In this document: positions 1 to 10,760 of the stretch, piece by piece | How the letters are laid out: each line of letters opens with the position of its first letter | Numbering within the stretch: the stretch's first letter is position 1 | Assembly (NCBI RefSeq): GCF_003352045.1 | Contig: NZ_CP025815.1 | Coordinates: 2,542,001-2,606,000 of the forward strand | DNA: 64,000 nt | Source of the DNA: Sulfitobacter sp. JL08 | Lineage (GTDB): Bacteria > Pseudomonadota > Alphaproteobacteria > Rhodobacterales > Rhodobacteraceae | Direction: 5' to 3' | Made by a program: the position numbers and the translations under genes | Notes under the pieces: generated by a model | What the model was told of the DNA's origin: nothing | Databases searched by the model: none | What the model saw: only the letters and a program-made list of their open reading frames with translations

Positions 1-179
1 AGCGGCAGACCGAATGCGGCTGTCTTGCCGGTGCCGGTCTGCGCCAGGCCCATCACATCGCGCCCGTTCAGCGCATGGGGGATGGCCTGATTCTGGATCG
101 GCGTTGGTTCCGTGATCCCCATTGCCGTCAGGCGGGTGATCAGGGATTTGGGCAAGCCCATGATTGAAAAATCGTTCAA
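1..179 (-). CDS. DEAD-box RNA helicase, N-terminal part (cut by window edge)
   Basis: ATP-dependent RNA helicase that remodels RNA in ribosome assembly or mRNA decay. Only the first 59 codons are in the window. The Q motif region runs from Phe4 to Gln29 and ends in 'GITEPTPIQ'; the Walker A motif 'AQTGTGKT' is at about residues 46-53. I chose a TTG start at 179 because GGAAGGA lies 6 nt upstream and the residues 'NDFS..GLP' fit the Q-motif aromatic position; the downstream ATG at 161 would delete that aromatic residue. It is divergent from the Fur-type gene. Which DEAD-box paralogue (RhlE-like is the best guess) cannot be decided from this fragment. Confidence 0.9.
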   Translation of the reverse strand, partial: MNDFSIMGLPKSLITRLTAMGITEPTPIQNQAIPHALNGRDVMGLAQTGTGKTAAFGLP

Positions 180-543
180 AATATATCCTTCCGGCCCGCG
201 CGTTGCGCACGGACCACTTGTTTTGCGGCACCGATAAGGGCCGCGCGTCGGGTGCGCAAAAAGCTCAACCCCGCGACAGCCGAATGCTGTCCGGGTCGTT
301 CGTGCGCTTTGGCCCCACGCGTGATTTTGGGAACAGGTGCGATACCTTTTGGTTTCGGGGCGGGCTTTTCCCGCTCATTCTTCTGACTGCTCACGCGGCA
401 GAAGGCATCGCTGAGGGTCACATGGGGGATCGCGCACCATAAGTCAACCTTTTGCCGATCCGGCCTGCGGGTTGAAAAGCGTCTGGAAACCGAATGGCGG
501 ACGCGGTACACCAAGGATCACGGCTAAGTTTGGGACCTTGGGC
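180..543. other. Intergenic region, divergent helicase/Fur promoters
   Basis: A 364-base stretch between two divergent genes. Open frames on both strands cross it, but none has a recognisable protein or a good ribosome site, and I see no convincing RNA gene or hairpin terminator. It presumably holds both promoters and the 5' untranslated region of the helicase mRNA. Confidence 0.5.
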
Positions 544-957
544 ATGACTGATACGATAATCGACCGCAGCGCCGCCAAGGGCCTGCGCATGACCGAACAG
601 CGCCGCGTGATCGCGCGCGTCCTTCAGGACAGCGATGACCACCCCGATGTTGAAGAGCTTTATGCCCGCGCCAGCGCGATCGACAGCGGCATTTCAATTG
701 CAACCGTATATAGGACGGTCAAACTGTTCGAAGAGGCCGGACTGCTGGACAAGCTTGAATTCGGCGACGGGCGCGCGCGCTATGAAGATGCGGAACGCGA
801 CCATCACGACCACCTGATTGATATGAACTCGGGCGAAGTGATTGAATTCGTCGACGAGGAAATCGAGGCATTGCAGGAAAAGATCGCGCGCAAGCTGGGC
901 TATGAACTGCGCGGGCACCGGCTTGAGCTTTATGGTGTGCCGATCCGCAAACCGTGA
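544..957 (+). CDS. fur: Fur-family metal-dependent repressor (Fur/Mur type)
   Basis: A 137-residue DNA-binding repressor sensing Fe(II) or Mn(II). The winged-helix recognition segment 'ISIATVYRTVKLF' is at about 50-62 and the histidine metal cluster 'HHDH' at 87-90, followed by an acidic dimerisation domain 'EVIEFVDEEIEAL'. The protein has no cysteine, so the Cys-x-x-Cys structural zinc site of E. coli Fur is absent, as in alphaproteobacterial Fur/Mur proteins. The frame is open for 24 codons upstream, but the family begins at the 'MTDTII' methionine. It lacks the haem regulatory motif of Irr. Iron versus manganese specificity cannot be read from sequence. Confidence 0.88.
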   Translation: MTDTIIDRSAAKGLRMTEQRRVIARVLQDSDDHPDVEELYARASAIDSGISIATVYRTVKLFEEAGLLDKLEFGDGRARYEDAERDHHDHLIDMNSGEVIEFVDEEIEALQEKIARKLGYELRGHRLELYGVPIRKP

Positions 958-1132
958 TCCGATGATGCGCCCAGGCGCGGTTACCAGCGTCTGCGGCGCG
1001 CCCTGACGGGCGTTTCCCGTCCCGTATTTCTGGCAAAAAGAAAAACAGGCACCGGCAGGGCGATCTATCGGGCTTGTGTTTGACTGCGCAACGCGCCATT
1101 GGCCAGTCATCACTTTGAAAGCTTACCCCAAG

Positions 1133-3347
<2,215 letters not shown>

Positions 3348-3378
3348 CGCACCGCCCGCGCCTGTCTGCCTGAAAGGG

Positions 3379-3654
3379 TTAGGGGCAAGGAGCCGAATAA
3401 TAGGTTCCGTCACCGCGCGCATAGGCGCAATTGCCAGTCTGGGTGTTTTGCGCCACGGCAGTGCCCGCGGCGGCGCCCGCAAGGGCGGCAATCAGGCGCC
3501 ATTCGTCATCGGCATCAAAAGCTTCGGCGGCGATCAGGCCACCCGCCGCGCCGCCTGCGACACCGGCAACGGTGCGTTGTTCGGCTGTCATGTTTTCACA
3601 AGCCGACAGGGCCAGAATGCTGGCCAGAAAACATCCGGAAATCCAACGGGTCAT
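3379..3654 (-). CDS. Small lipoprotein with glycine-zipper segments
   Basis: A 91-residue predicted lipoprotein. The signal peptide 'MTRWISGCFLASILALSAC' ends in the lipobox 'LSAC', placing the lipidated cysteine at 19. Two Gly/Ala-rich stretches, 'VAGVAGGAAGGLIAAEAF' and 'ALAGAAAGTAVA', form a glycine zipper like those of the SlyB/17-kDa antigen group, which span or associate with the outer membrane. The C terminus contains Cys-Tyr-Ala and ends in Cys-Pro. The start is fixed by GGAAAGGA 6 nt upstream; a 21-codon upstream extension is unsupported. Conserved in Rhodobacterales by type; exact role unknown. Confidence 0.75.
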   Translation of the reverse strand: MTRWISGCFLASILALSACENMTAEQRTVAGVAGGAAGGLIAAEAFDADDEWRLIAALAGAAAGTAVAQNTQTGNCAYARGDGTYYSAPCP

Positions 3655-3761
3655 AAGGTATCCTTTCCCAAAACGATCCATCTGAAATCGGGCGCGCTTA
3701 AAGGCATGCAAAAACACCCGATGTCAGCCAGAACAACCTATCGCGCCGCAAAAGGTTCCCG

Positions 3762-3923
3762 ATGATCAAAATCAATCCCGCGGCAAATCCGGCGACAACG
3801 TACCGAAACGCGGATGACAAGCGGCTGAAATTGGCCGATCCGGCTGTTAAAATCCGCACCACTGAAGGTTACACGCCGATCCGTTGCACAGTTGCGCCCG
3901 GATTTGACATTCTGCCAGCCTGA
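3762..3923 (+). CDS. Possible 53-residue small protein (unrecognised)
   Basis: An ATG frame of 53 codons preceded by AAAGG 7 nt upstream, starting 'MIKINPAANPATTYRNADD' and ending '..TVAPGFDILPA'. It is hydrophilic, with one cysteine and no membrane segment. It lies in the gap between the divergent lipoprotein gene and the desaturase gene and stops 52 nt before the latter. I recognise no family, and third-position GC is lower than in neighbouring genes by eye, so it may be a chance frame in a promoter region. Confidence 0.3.
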   Translation: MIKINPAANPATTYRNADDKRLKLADPAVKIRTTEGYTPIRCTVAPGFDILPA

Positions 3924-3975
3924 AAGGCGCAGTGCACGCTTGCCAAAGGGAGCATTTCAGCCGCACCATCCGCGC

Positions 3976-4866
3976 ATGACCCATACCGAGATTCTGAAAC
4001 GGCTAAGCGTCGCGCGAAAAGCGCATTTGCAGGAACGATCCGATCGCGCCGGCCTGACGCATCTTGCGCTGTATGTCGGGGCGTTGGCGATCAGTACGGC
4101 GGCCATTGTGATGCAGGTGCCGTTTTGGGGTTTCCTTGTTCCGGTTCAGGGCGTTCTGCTGTGCTTTCTGTTCACCCTAAGCCATGAATGCACACATCAG
4201 ACTCCGTTCAAAAGCAAATGGATCAACGAAGTCGTGGGGCATCTTTGCGCGGTGCCGGTTGCCCTGCCCTTTGTCTGGTTCCGCTATTTCCATCTGGCAC
4301 ATCACAAATATACTAACGATCCCGAACGCGATCCCGAACTGGAAGGCGGCGGCCGCCCCAGCGGATGGCGCGGGTATCTGATCTATCTTAGCGGCTGGGG
4401 CTATTGGAGAAACGGATTGACCATGCTTTGGGTCAATGCCTTTGGCACACCGGATGCGCCCTATTTGTCTGATCGCCTGCTGCCCCGCCTTCGGCGCGAG
4501 GCGCGGATCATTCTGGCGATCTATGCCGCCGCGCTGATCAGTCTGTTCCTTACGCCACTTCTGTTCTGGATCTGGCTGCTGCCTGTGCTGGTCGGGCAAC
4601 CGGTGCTGCGCGCCTATCTGCTGGCCGAACACGGGCTTTGCCCGCCGGTGGCCGATATGCTGGAAAATTCACGCACCACTTACACCACGCGCGTGGTGCG
4701 GTTTCTGGCATGGAACATGCCTTATCACGCGGAACACCACAGCTTTCCGGCGGTGCCGTTCTATCGCCTGCCGGAATTTCATGCCGATGTGCAGGCCCAT
4801 CTGAAATCCACATCCGCCGGGTACGGGGAATTTACGGCAGATTATCTTCGCCATCTGGCGCGCTGA
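3976..4866 (+). CDS. Membrane fatty-acid desaturase
   Basis: A 296-residue di-iron membrane desaturase introducing a double bond into an acyl chain, using O2 and an external electron donor. The three histidine boxes are intact: 'HECTH' at 70-74, 'HLAHH' at 106-110 and 'HAEHH' at 251-255. Hydrophobic pairs of helices lie between boxes one and two and before box three. The start '[10 protein letters not shown]' is preferred over an in-frame ATG 28 codons upstream, which overlaps another small frame. The 3' end overlaps anmK by 35 nt, tail to tail. The exact lipid substrate is not evident; a carotenoid-type hydroxylase is a less likely alternative. Confidence 0.87.
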   Translation: MTHTEILKRLSVARKAHLQERSDRAGLTHLALYVGALAISTAAIVMQVPFWGFLVPVQGVLLCFLFTLSHECTHQTPFKSKWINEVVGHLCAVPVALPFVWFRYFHLAHHKYTNDPERDPELEGGGRPSGWRGYLIYLSGWGYWRNGLTMLWVNAFGTPDAPYLSDRLLPRLRREARIILAIYAAALISLFLTPLLFWIWLLPVLVGQPVLRAYLLAEHGLCPPVADMLENSRTTYTTRVVRFLAWNMPYHAEHHSFPAVPFYRLPEFHADVQAHLKSTSAGYGEFTADYLRHLAR

Positions 4867-5956
4867 TCGTGCCACCGCCCACCGCCGCACGCACGCCCGT
4901 GGTGCCGGGACAGGATGTGGGCAATCCGCGCGCCACACGCACCGCCAGATAGGCAAAGGCCTGCGCCTCCAGCATATCCCCGTTCAGGCCGACCTCTTCC
5001 ACCGGGACGGCGGGGCAATCCAGCGACACGTTCAGCATTTCCATCAGCACCGGATTGTGCCGCCCACCGCCCGTCACCAGCACGCGCGCGGGCGGGCTTG
5101 GGCAATGCTGCATGGCCTCCATCACACCGGCGGCACACATTGCGGTCAGCGTGGCGGCGGCATCGGCATCGCTCAGCTCGTTCACCAGCGCGATCATGTC
5201 TGAAAAATCATTTCTGTCCAGGGACTTCGGCGGCATTCTTGCGAAAAAGGGCTCGGCAAGAAACAGCTCCAGCGCGCCCTGCTCCACCTGCCCCTGGGCG
5301 GCTGTCGCGCCATCGGCATCATAGGGCACGCCTTGGCGCGCCTGCATCAGATCGTTGACCGGCGCATTGGCGGGGCCGGTATCAAAGGCCAGCAAGGCGC
5401 CGTCCTGTTGTGGCGTATCAAAGGACGGATCGACATAGGTCAGGTTTCCGACGCCACCCAGATTGAGAAACGCCACCGGTTCGGTTGCACCAATCCACCT
5501 GGCACAGGCGAAATGGAAAAACGGCGCCAGCGGCGCGCCCTCGCCGCCCATTTCAACATCGGTGCTGCGAAAATCCCAGACCACCGGCACATTCAGATGT
5601 TCCGCCAGCGCCGATCCGTCACCCACCTGCAATGTGCCCTGAAGGCGGGGCGCATGAGCCAGTGTCTGGCCATGAAAACCCACCAGATCGATCCCGTCAA
5701 AACCCGACAGCACCTCCTGATGGGCGGCATCCACCACGCGGGCGGCGGCAATCACGGCATCGCCGGTCCATTGCCCCAGCGCCGCGCGCAACACCGCGCG
5801 TTCCTGATCCGAATACGGGCGATAAGCTGTCGGACCAAAGCCGAATACCGTGTGGCCATCGGTGTCCACCACGGCGGCATCGACCCCGTCCAGCGATGTG
5901 CCCGACATTGCGCCAAGGGCGCGCACCGGATTTGCCTGTGTCCTGGCCCGATTCAT
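4832..5956 (-). CDS. anmK: Anhydro-N-acetylmuramic acid kinase
   Basis: Cell-wall recycling enzyme of 374 residues that opens and phosphorylates 1,6-anhydroMurNAc to MurNAc-6-phosphate. The ATP-binding start '[14 protein letters not shown]' at 15-28, the 'GFHGQT' motif, '[11 protein letters not shown]' and the C-terminal 'VTGGGRHNP' loop match the family. The start at 5956 has AAAGGAAAAGG just upstream. It is divergent from tyrS across 63 bp, and its last 35 nt overlap the end of the desaturase gene. The pathway partner nagZ is also in this window (about 22 kb), though not adjacent. Confidence 0.95.
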   Translation of the reverse strand: MNRARTQANPVRALGAMSGTSLDGVDAAVVDTDGHTVFGFGPTAYRPYSDQERAVLRAALGQWTGDAVIAAARVVDAAHQEVLSGFDGIDLVGFHGQTLAHAPRLQGTLQVGDGSALAEHLNVPVVWDFRSTDVEMGGEGAPLAPFFHFACARWIGATEPVAFLNLGGVGNLTYVDPSFDTPQQDGALLAFDTGPANAPVNDLMQARQGVPYDADGATAAQGQVEQGALELFLAEPFFARMPPKSLDRNDFSDMIALVNELSDADAAATLTAMCAAGVMEAMQHCPSPPARVLVTGGGRHNPVLMEMLNVSLDCPAVPVEEVGLNGDMLEAQAFAYLAVRVARGLPTSCPGTTGVRAAVGGGTISAPDGEDNLP

Positions 5957-6019
5957 GGCCTTTTCCTTTGCTTCACTGCCGCCTATACACTGCCGCGTAA
6001 CGCAAGCCAGAGGCAAGAC

Positions 6020-7276
6020 ATGACGTATCACCCAAAATCGGATTTCATCGCCGTGATGATGCAACGCGGATTTCTCGCGGATTGCACCGATTATCAGGGG
6101 CTGGACGAGGCTTTGCTGAAAGGTGGCCAACCCGGCTATATCGGGTTTGATGCGACAGCCAAATCTCTGCATGTCGGATCACTGATCCAAATCATGATGC
6201 TGCGCTGGCTGCAAAAGACCGGCAACAAACCGATCACCCTGATGGGCGGCGGCACCACTAAGGTGGGCGATCCGTCTTTTCGCGCCGATGAACGCCCGCT
6301 GCTGACACCGGAAGCGATCGATGCCAATATCGCGGGCATCAAGGACGTGTTCAGCGCCTACCTGACATATGGGGACGGGCCGAGCGACGCGATGATGATC
6401 AACAACGCCGAATGGCTGGATGATCTGAACTATCTGGATTTCCTGCGCGACATCGGACGGCATTTTTCGATCAACCGGATGCTGAGTTTTGAAAGCGTCA
6501 AATCGCGGCTGGACCGAGAACAATCGCTGTCGTTCCTTGAATTCAACTACATGATCCTGCAAGCCTATGATTTCATGGAGCTTTACCGCCGATACGGGTG
6601 CATTCTGCAAATGGGCGGGTCCGACCAGTGGGGTAATATCGTCAACGGGATCGATCTGACGCGGCGCGTGATCGACGCGGAAGTCTATGGATTGACCTCT
6701 CCGCTGCTGACCACGTCGGACGGCAAGAAGATGGGCAAATCGCAATCGGGCGCGATCTGGCTGAACCCCGAAATGCTAAGCCCATACGAATTCTGGCAAT
6801 TCTGGCGCAACACCACCGACGCGGATGTGGGCCGGTTCCTCAAGCTTTATACCGAACTGCCGGTTGACGAATGCGACCGTCTGGGGGCCTTGCAGGGATC
6901 GGAAATCAACGAAGCCAAGGTGCGCCTTGCCAACGAGGTGACAACCCTGCTGCACGGTGCGCATGCGGCCGAAACCGCAGAAGCGACCGCACGCGAAGTG
7001 TTCGAAAAGGGCGGTGTGGGCGATGATCTGCCGACCCTGACGCTGACGGCGGCAGACGTGGGTGAAGGCATTTCGATTGTGCAACTGATCGTGAAATCGG
7101 GCCTTGCAGGATCAGGCAAGGAAGCCAAACGCCTGATCGCGGAAAACGGCGCCCGTCTGGATGATGTGCCATTGACGGATGCGGGCCTGATGCTGAACGC
7201 CGCCGCCCTGTCCAGCCCCATCAAGCTGAGCGCGGGCAAGAAACGGCACGCTTTGGTGCAGGTGGCGGGCAGCTAG
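6020..7276 (+). CDS. tyrS: Tyrosyl-tRNA synthetase
   Basis: Class Ic aminoacyl-tRNA synthetase of 418 residues that charges tRNA-Tyr. The HIGH-type motif reads 'HVGS' at 51-54 and the KMSKS-type motif 'KMGKS' at 237-241. The tyrosine-binding loop '[14 protein letters not shown]' and '[11 protein letters not shown]' are intact, and a C-terminal S4-like RNA-binding domain ('[18 protein letters not shown]') occupies roughly the last 65 residues. The open frame extends far upstream over the anmK gene, but the real start is the ATG at 6020 after the anmK divergent promoter region. Length and motifs are ordinary. Confidence 0.97.
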   Translation: MTYHPKSDFIAVMMQRGFLADCTDYQGLDEALLKGGQPGYIGFDATAKSLHVGSLIQIMMLRWLQKTGNKPITLMGGGTTKVGDPSFRADERPLLTPEAIDANIAGIKDVFSAYLTYGDGPSDAMMINNAEWLDDLNYLDFLRDIGRHFSINRMLSFESVKSRLDREQSLSFLEFNYMILQAYDFMELYRRYGCILQMGGSDQWGNIVNGIDLTRRVIDAEVYGLTSPLLTTSDGKKMGKSQSGAIWLNPEMLSPYEFWQFWRNTTDADVGRFLKLYTELPVDECDRLGALQGSEINEAKVRLANEVTTLLHGAHAAETAEATAREVFEKGGVGDDLPTLTLTAADVGEGISIVQLIVKSGLAGSGKEAKRLIAENGARLDDVPLTDAGLMLNAAALSSPIKLSAGKKRHALVQVAGS

Positions 7277-7470
7277 TATCTGTCCCTGCCGTGTATCCTG
7301 TTGCCGATCCGTCGGTGAACGCACTTGCGTCATCGGGTTTTCCGCGCATAGTTTGAGTGATCGGTCAAATTAAACGCGCCCCGCGCGGCGTGCAAAGCCT
7401 GTTTGCTATGTACGTGCGGAGACGTTCAGGGGCCGGTGACACAGGTCTGCAAACGAAAGATCATGATCAA

Positions 7471-8610
7471 ATGAACGTGCGATCCCCCGAATCCTCGCCT
7501 CTTTTGGGGCACTGCCCGCCAAGCCTGCCTGCCAAAGCCTATTATGATGGCGCGTGGTTTGATCGTGAAAGCATGGCAATATGGGCACGAAACTGGGTCT
7601 ATGCGGGCCGCATTGATGCGTTCCGGCCCCGCACCATCCGCAGGATCGACATTGCCGGCGACAACGTGATCGTGGCCTGTGACGATAACAACGCCTTGCG
7701 GGCCTATTTCAATACCTGCCGCCACCGCGGGGCCGAACTGTGCAGTGCGCACCAACAGGACTATAACGGGCGCTTGATCCGTTGCCCCTATCACGCATGG
7801 GCCTATGATAACGAAGGCGCGCTGGTATCCACGGGCTATGCCACACCAACCCACGATTTTGACAAGGCACTACACGGCCTGTTTCCGGTGGCCCTGCACC
7901 AATGGAACGGCTGTGTCTTTCTGTGCCTTGCGGACACGCCGCCACCGTTTGAACCCGATATGGGCGTTGCCGCGCTGGACAACTGGCCGATGGACCGTCT
8001 TGTCACCGGTCACATTCTGGAAAAGCAACTGGCCTGCAATTGGAAGGTGTTCTGGGAAAACTACAACGAATGCCTGCATTGCCCCGGTATTCACAAGGGG
8101 CTAAGCGACATGGTCCCGATCTATCGCAAGGGCATCATGTCGGACGAGGAAGATGCGGACTGGTCCGCGGATCAGGGACACAGCGCCGCTTTGAAGGACG
8201 ATGCACGCAGTTGGACGGTAAACGGACAAGCCTGCGGACCTGAGTTTCCGGACCTGACACCACGCGAACGGGCCATCGCGCATAATTTTGTCACGATCTA
8301 TCCATCCACTTATATCGTGGCGCATGTAGATTACGTGCGTATCGTATCGATGACTCCGCTGGCGCCCGAGATCACGCAGTTAAGGGCGGAATGGCTGTTC
8401 CTGCCCGAAACTCTGGCGCAAGCCGGTTTCGATCTGGCCAATGTCACGGATTTTGCCACAACCGTCTTGCTGGAAGACGGCGCCGCCTGCGAAATGAACC
8501 AGCGCGGGCTGAAATCATCGCGCTTTGAACAGGGCCGTCTGATGCCGCAGGAATTCGACATTCACGCATTTCACAAATGGGTGCTGAACCAGCTTGAGCC
8601 TTGGCAATAA
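7471..8610 (+). CDS. Rieske [2Fe-2S] ring-hydroxylating-type oxygenase, alpha subunit
   Basis: A 379-residue oxygenase. The Rieske cluster ligands are Cys83-x-His85 ('CRHRG') and Cys105-x-x-His108 ('CPYH'). The mononuclear iron site lies in 'ENYNECLHCPGIH', with His203 and His208 as likely ligands. The family includes choline, glycine-betaine and carnitine monooxygenases as well as aromatic dioxygenases; the lack of a small beta-subunit gene nearby favours the single-subunit quaternary-amine type, but the substrate is not determined. No reductase gene adjoins it, so electrons must come from a partner encoded elsewhere. The 194 bp upstream are non-coding. Confidence 0.9.
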   Translation: MNVRSPESSPLLGHCPPSLPAKAYYDGAWFDRESMAIWARNWVYAGRIDAFRPRTIRRIDIAGDNVIVACDDNNALRAYFNTCRHRGAELCSAHQQDYNGRLIRCPYHAWAYDNEGALVSTGYATPTHDFDKALHGLFPVALHQWNGCVFLCLADTPPPFEPDMGVAALDNWPMDRLVTGHILEKQLACNWKVFWENYNECLHCPGIHKGLSDMVPIYRKGIMSDEEDADWSADQGHSAALKDDARSWTVNGQACGPEFPDLTPRERAIAHNFVTIYPSTYIVAHVDYVRIVSMTPLAPEITQLRAEWLFLPETLAQAGFDLANVTDFATTVLLEDGAACEMNQRGLKSSRFEQGRLMPQEFDIHAFHKWVLNQLEPWQ

Positions 8611-8660
8611 ACCTTTAGCGTTGCCTTTATCGGGCAAATGAATGCGTTCGCGGCAGCGGC

Positions 8661-9023
8661 TTAATCCCGCAAAACCCACCCGTCCTGCGCAGGCACAAAT
8701 GCCTCGACCGCGGCAGATGCGATCACGATGGTACCGCCGGTATCGGGGTTGTGCACGTTCAACCCGCCCAGAACGGCCTGCACCTTCGCCCGCCCGCGCG
8801 GCAGATTGCGGGCCAGCGATGCGACATCAACCGCATCGGGGTCTTGCACCCCCACCGTAACCTGTACCCGCATGGCATCGTGGCTGATCCCCAATGCCTC
8901 GAACATCGGGATCGAAGAATGGCGGATCGCGTCTTCGATCGCGCGGGCGGCGGCCTTGGTGTAATCCATACCGTAAAGATCGTTGCCCATGCCCATTTCG
9001 ATAATCATCCGCTGATCACTCAT
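8661..9023 (-). CDS. Lin0512-family protein, copy 2 of a tandem pair
   Basis: A 120-residue cytoplasmic protein of the uncharacterised Lin0512 family. It shares with the upstream gene the start 'E.GMG....G.DYT.AA.RA..DA..H.SI', the central 'GVQDPDAVDV' and a final segment 'IVIASAAVEAFV'. Its ATG overlaps the stop of the upstream copy by 4 nt (9020-9023), so the two are translationally coupled and probably form a hetero-oligomer. No catalytic motif is evident. Function unknown. Confidence 0.8.
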   Translation of the reverse strand: MSDQRMIIEMGMGNDLYGMDYTKAAARAIEDAIRHSSIPMFEALGISHDAMRVQVTVGVQDPDAVDVASLARNLPRGRAKVQAVLGGLNVHNPDTGGTIVIASAAVEAFVPAQDGWVLRD

Positions 9024-9367
9024 CCCGCCCGCTCCATATCAAAACTGACCGACAGCGCGGCATTGGCAATGATCGGGGCGTGCCCGTCACCATCGGGGCG
9101 TGCAATGTCCAGCCCGCCGTGACGCACCACGATATCAGGGCGCCCGTAAGGGAACACCGCCCTGATCACATCGATGTCCACCGCATCGGGATGTTGCACA
9201 CCGATCTCGACCGTCAGGATCATCGCGTCCTTGGGAAAGCCGAACAGTTCCGCCATGTTGATCGAATTGTGCCATAGCGCGTCCTTGACCGCACGGCGCG
9301 CCGCTTCGGTGTAATCGCCGCGCCGCAACAATGTGCCCATCCCGAATTCCGTCAGTAGCCTGTGCAT
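9020..9367 (-). CDS. Lin0512-family protein, copy 1 of a tandem pair
   Basis: A 115-residue paralogue of the following gene. Shared features are 'EFGMGTLLRRGDYTEAARRA' near the N terminus, 'VEIGVQHPDAVDID' in the middle and 'APIIANAALSVSFD' at the end. The start at 9367 is fixed by GGGGAGGTG a few bases upstream; the frame is open for 50 more codons without a ribosome site. It is divergent from the SDR/MOSC pair across about 150 bp. The pair is annotated in many bacteria only as conserved hypothetical; I cannot assign a reaction. Confidence 0.8.
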   Translation of the reverse strand: MHRLLTEFGMGTLLRRGDYTEAARRAVKDALWHNSINMAELFGFPKDAMILTVEIGVQHPDAVDIDVIRAVFPYGRPDIVVRHGGLDIARPDGDGHAPIIANAALSVSFDMERAG

Positions 9368-9516
9368 GGCCCACCTCCCCTTGTTCTGTCCGGCTCTTAA
9401 CGCGCGATCCGAAAAACCGCCAGAGCCTGATCGGGCAGAACACGCTTTCCCGCTCTGGACTTTGCCGCCGCTGTCGTGAACAAATCTCCTCACACCCCAG
9501 CACGAAAGAAGACGCA

Positions 9517-10272
9517 ATGCCTCTTGATCAGACCAAAGCCGTTGTCACCGGTGCCGCCTCGGGCCTTGGCGAAGCCACGGCGCGTTACTTTGCGCAACAG
9601 GGCGCGGCCGTGACGGTGCTGGACCGCGATGAAGACAAGGGTATGGCCGTGGCACAGGACATCGGCGGGCATTTCGTTCAGACCGACGTCACCGACGAAA
9701 CATCGGTCAAGGCGGCAATTGATGCCGCCGTGGGCCATATGGGCGGGCTGAACGCAGCCGTCAACTGCGCCGGCATCGCCCTTGGGATCAAGACCATCGG
9801 TCGCGATGGTCCGCATCCGCTGGATGCGTTCCAGCGCACGATCGACATCAACCTTGTGGGCAGTTTCAACGTTGCAAGGCTGGCCGCACAGGCGATGGCC
9901 ACCAATGATCCGGCCCCCGATGGCAACCGCGGTGTGATCATCAACACCGCGTCCATCGCTGCCTTTGACGGGCAAAAGGGGCAAACCGCCTATGCCGCAT
10001 CAAAGGGCGGCATCGTCGGCATGACCCTGCCCATGGCGCGCGATCTGGCCAGCACCGGCATCCGCGTCATGACCATCGCCCCCGGCATTTTCCGAACCCC
10101 CATGCTGATCGGGCTGGGCGAAGAGATTATGGCATCGCTGGCCGCCGATGTGACCTGCCCGCCCCGGCTGGGCGATCCAGAAGAATACGCGCAGCTGGCC
10201 GCCTTTATCGTCACCGCCGGCTATCTGAACGGTGAAGTGATCCGCATCGACGGCGCACTGCGCCTGCGCTAG
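9517..10272 (+). CDS. SDR-family 3-hydroxyacyl-CoA dehydrogenase-like protein
   Basis: A 251-residue classical short-chain dehydrogenase. The cofactor motif 'TGAASGLG' is at 11-18, and Asp37 at the end of strand two ('LDRDED') favours NAD(H). The catalytic residues are Ser146, Tyr159 and Lys163 ('YAASK'). The segment 'DGNRGVIINTASIAAFDGQ' and 'APGIFRTPM' are typical of type II 3-hydroxyacyl-CoA dehydrogenases (the HSD10 group), which act in fatty-acid or isoleucine breakdown. The MOSC gene follows within 20 nt, so they are probably co-transcribed. The physiological substrate is inferred from family only. Confidence 0.88.
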   Translation: MPLDQTKAVVTGAASGLGEATARYFAQQGAAVTVLDRDEDKGMAVAQDIGGHFVQTDVTDETSVKAAIDAAVGHMGGLNAAVNCAGIALGIKTIGRDGPHPLDAFQRTIDINLVGSFNVARLAAQAMATNDPAPDGNRGVIINTASIAAFDGQKGQTAYAASKGGIVGMTLPMARDLASTGIRVMTIAPGIFRTPMLIGLGEEIMASLAADVTCPPRLGDPEEYAQLAAFIVTAGYLNGEVIRIDGALRLR

Positions 10273-10291
10273 GCAAACAATGGGGGCCGCC

Positions 10292-10759
10292 ATGTGGCAA
10301 GGGGAACTGCTTGAAATCCACACCGCGCCTGCGGCGCGCGCGCCGATGCAGGCCCAACCCACAGCGCAATTGATTGCAGGCGTCGGCATCAAGGACGACC
10401 GTTATTCAACGGATGTGAACAGCGGCACCTATTCGGAATTCCCCGACATCCGCGAGGTTACGTTGATCGAGATCGAAACCATCGAAGCGCTGGCGCGCGA
10501 TCATGCGATCACCCTGCCCCTGCACGAACACCGGCGCAACCTGACAACCCGTGATGTACCGCTGAACCATCTGGTCGGGCGGCGGTTTTATGTGGGTGAT
10601 GTGCTGCTGGAAGGCGGACGGCTGAACACGCCCTGCCGCTATCTGGATATGATCACCCAAAAAACCGTGTGTGAACTGATGGAACACCGCTCGGGCCTGA
10701 ATTGCCGGATTATCAGCGGCGGCACGCTGCGCATCGGCGATATCATCCGACCGGCCTGA
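10292..10759 (+). CDS. MOSC-domain protein
   Basis: A 155-residue stand-alone MOSC domain, the fold of the C-terminal part of molybdenum cofactor sulfurase and of the mARC/YiiM enzymes. The conserved cysteine that ligates molybdenum or carries sulfur is Cys115 in 'NTPCRYLD', and 'GIKDDRYST' and 'HRRNLTTRDV' are the usual family motifs. I place the start at 'MWQGELLEIH' (GGGGG 5 nt upstream); an ATG four codons earlier, at 10280, is the alternative. It follows the SDR gene closely and ends 1 nt from the convergent ABC-F gene. Confidence 0.85.
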   Translation: MWQGELLEIHTAPAARAPMQAQPTAQLIAGVGIKDDRYSTDVNSGTYSEFPDIREVTLIEIETIEALARDHAITLPLHEHRRNLTTRDVPLNHLVGRRFYVGDVLLEGGRLNTPCRYLDMITQKTVCELMEHRSGLNCRIISGGTLRIGDIIRPA

Positions 10760-10760
10760 T

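Noticed and set aside
164-514. Overlapping frames on both strands upstream of the Fur-type gene
   Set aside because: No family resemblance, no ribosome site, and they overlap each other and the real genes' ends.
1005-1021. GACGGG-CGTTT-CCCGTC hairpin after the Fur-type gene
   Set aside because: Only 6 bp with no T-run; too weak to call a terminator.
5333-6019. Long in-frame N-terminal extension of tyrS
   Set aside because: It runs antisense through anmK; tyrosyl-tRNA synthetases start at the 6020 methionine.
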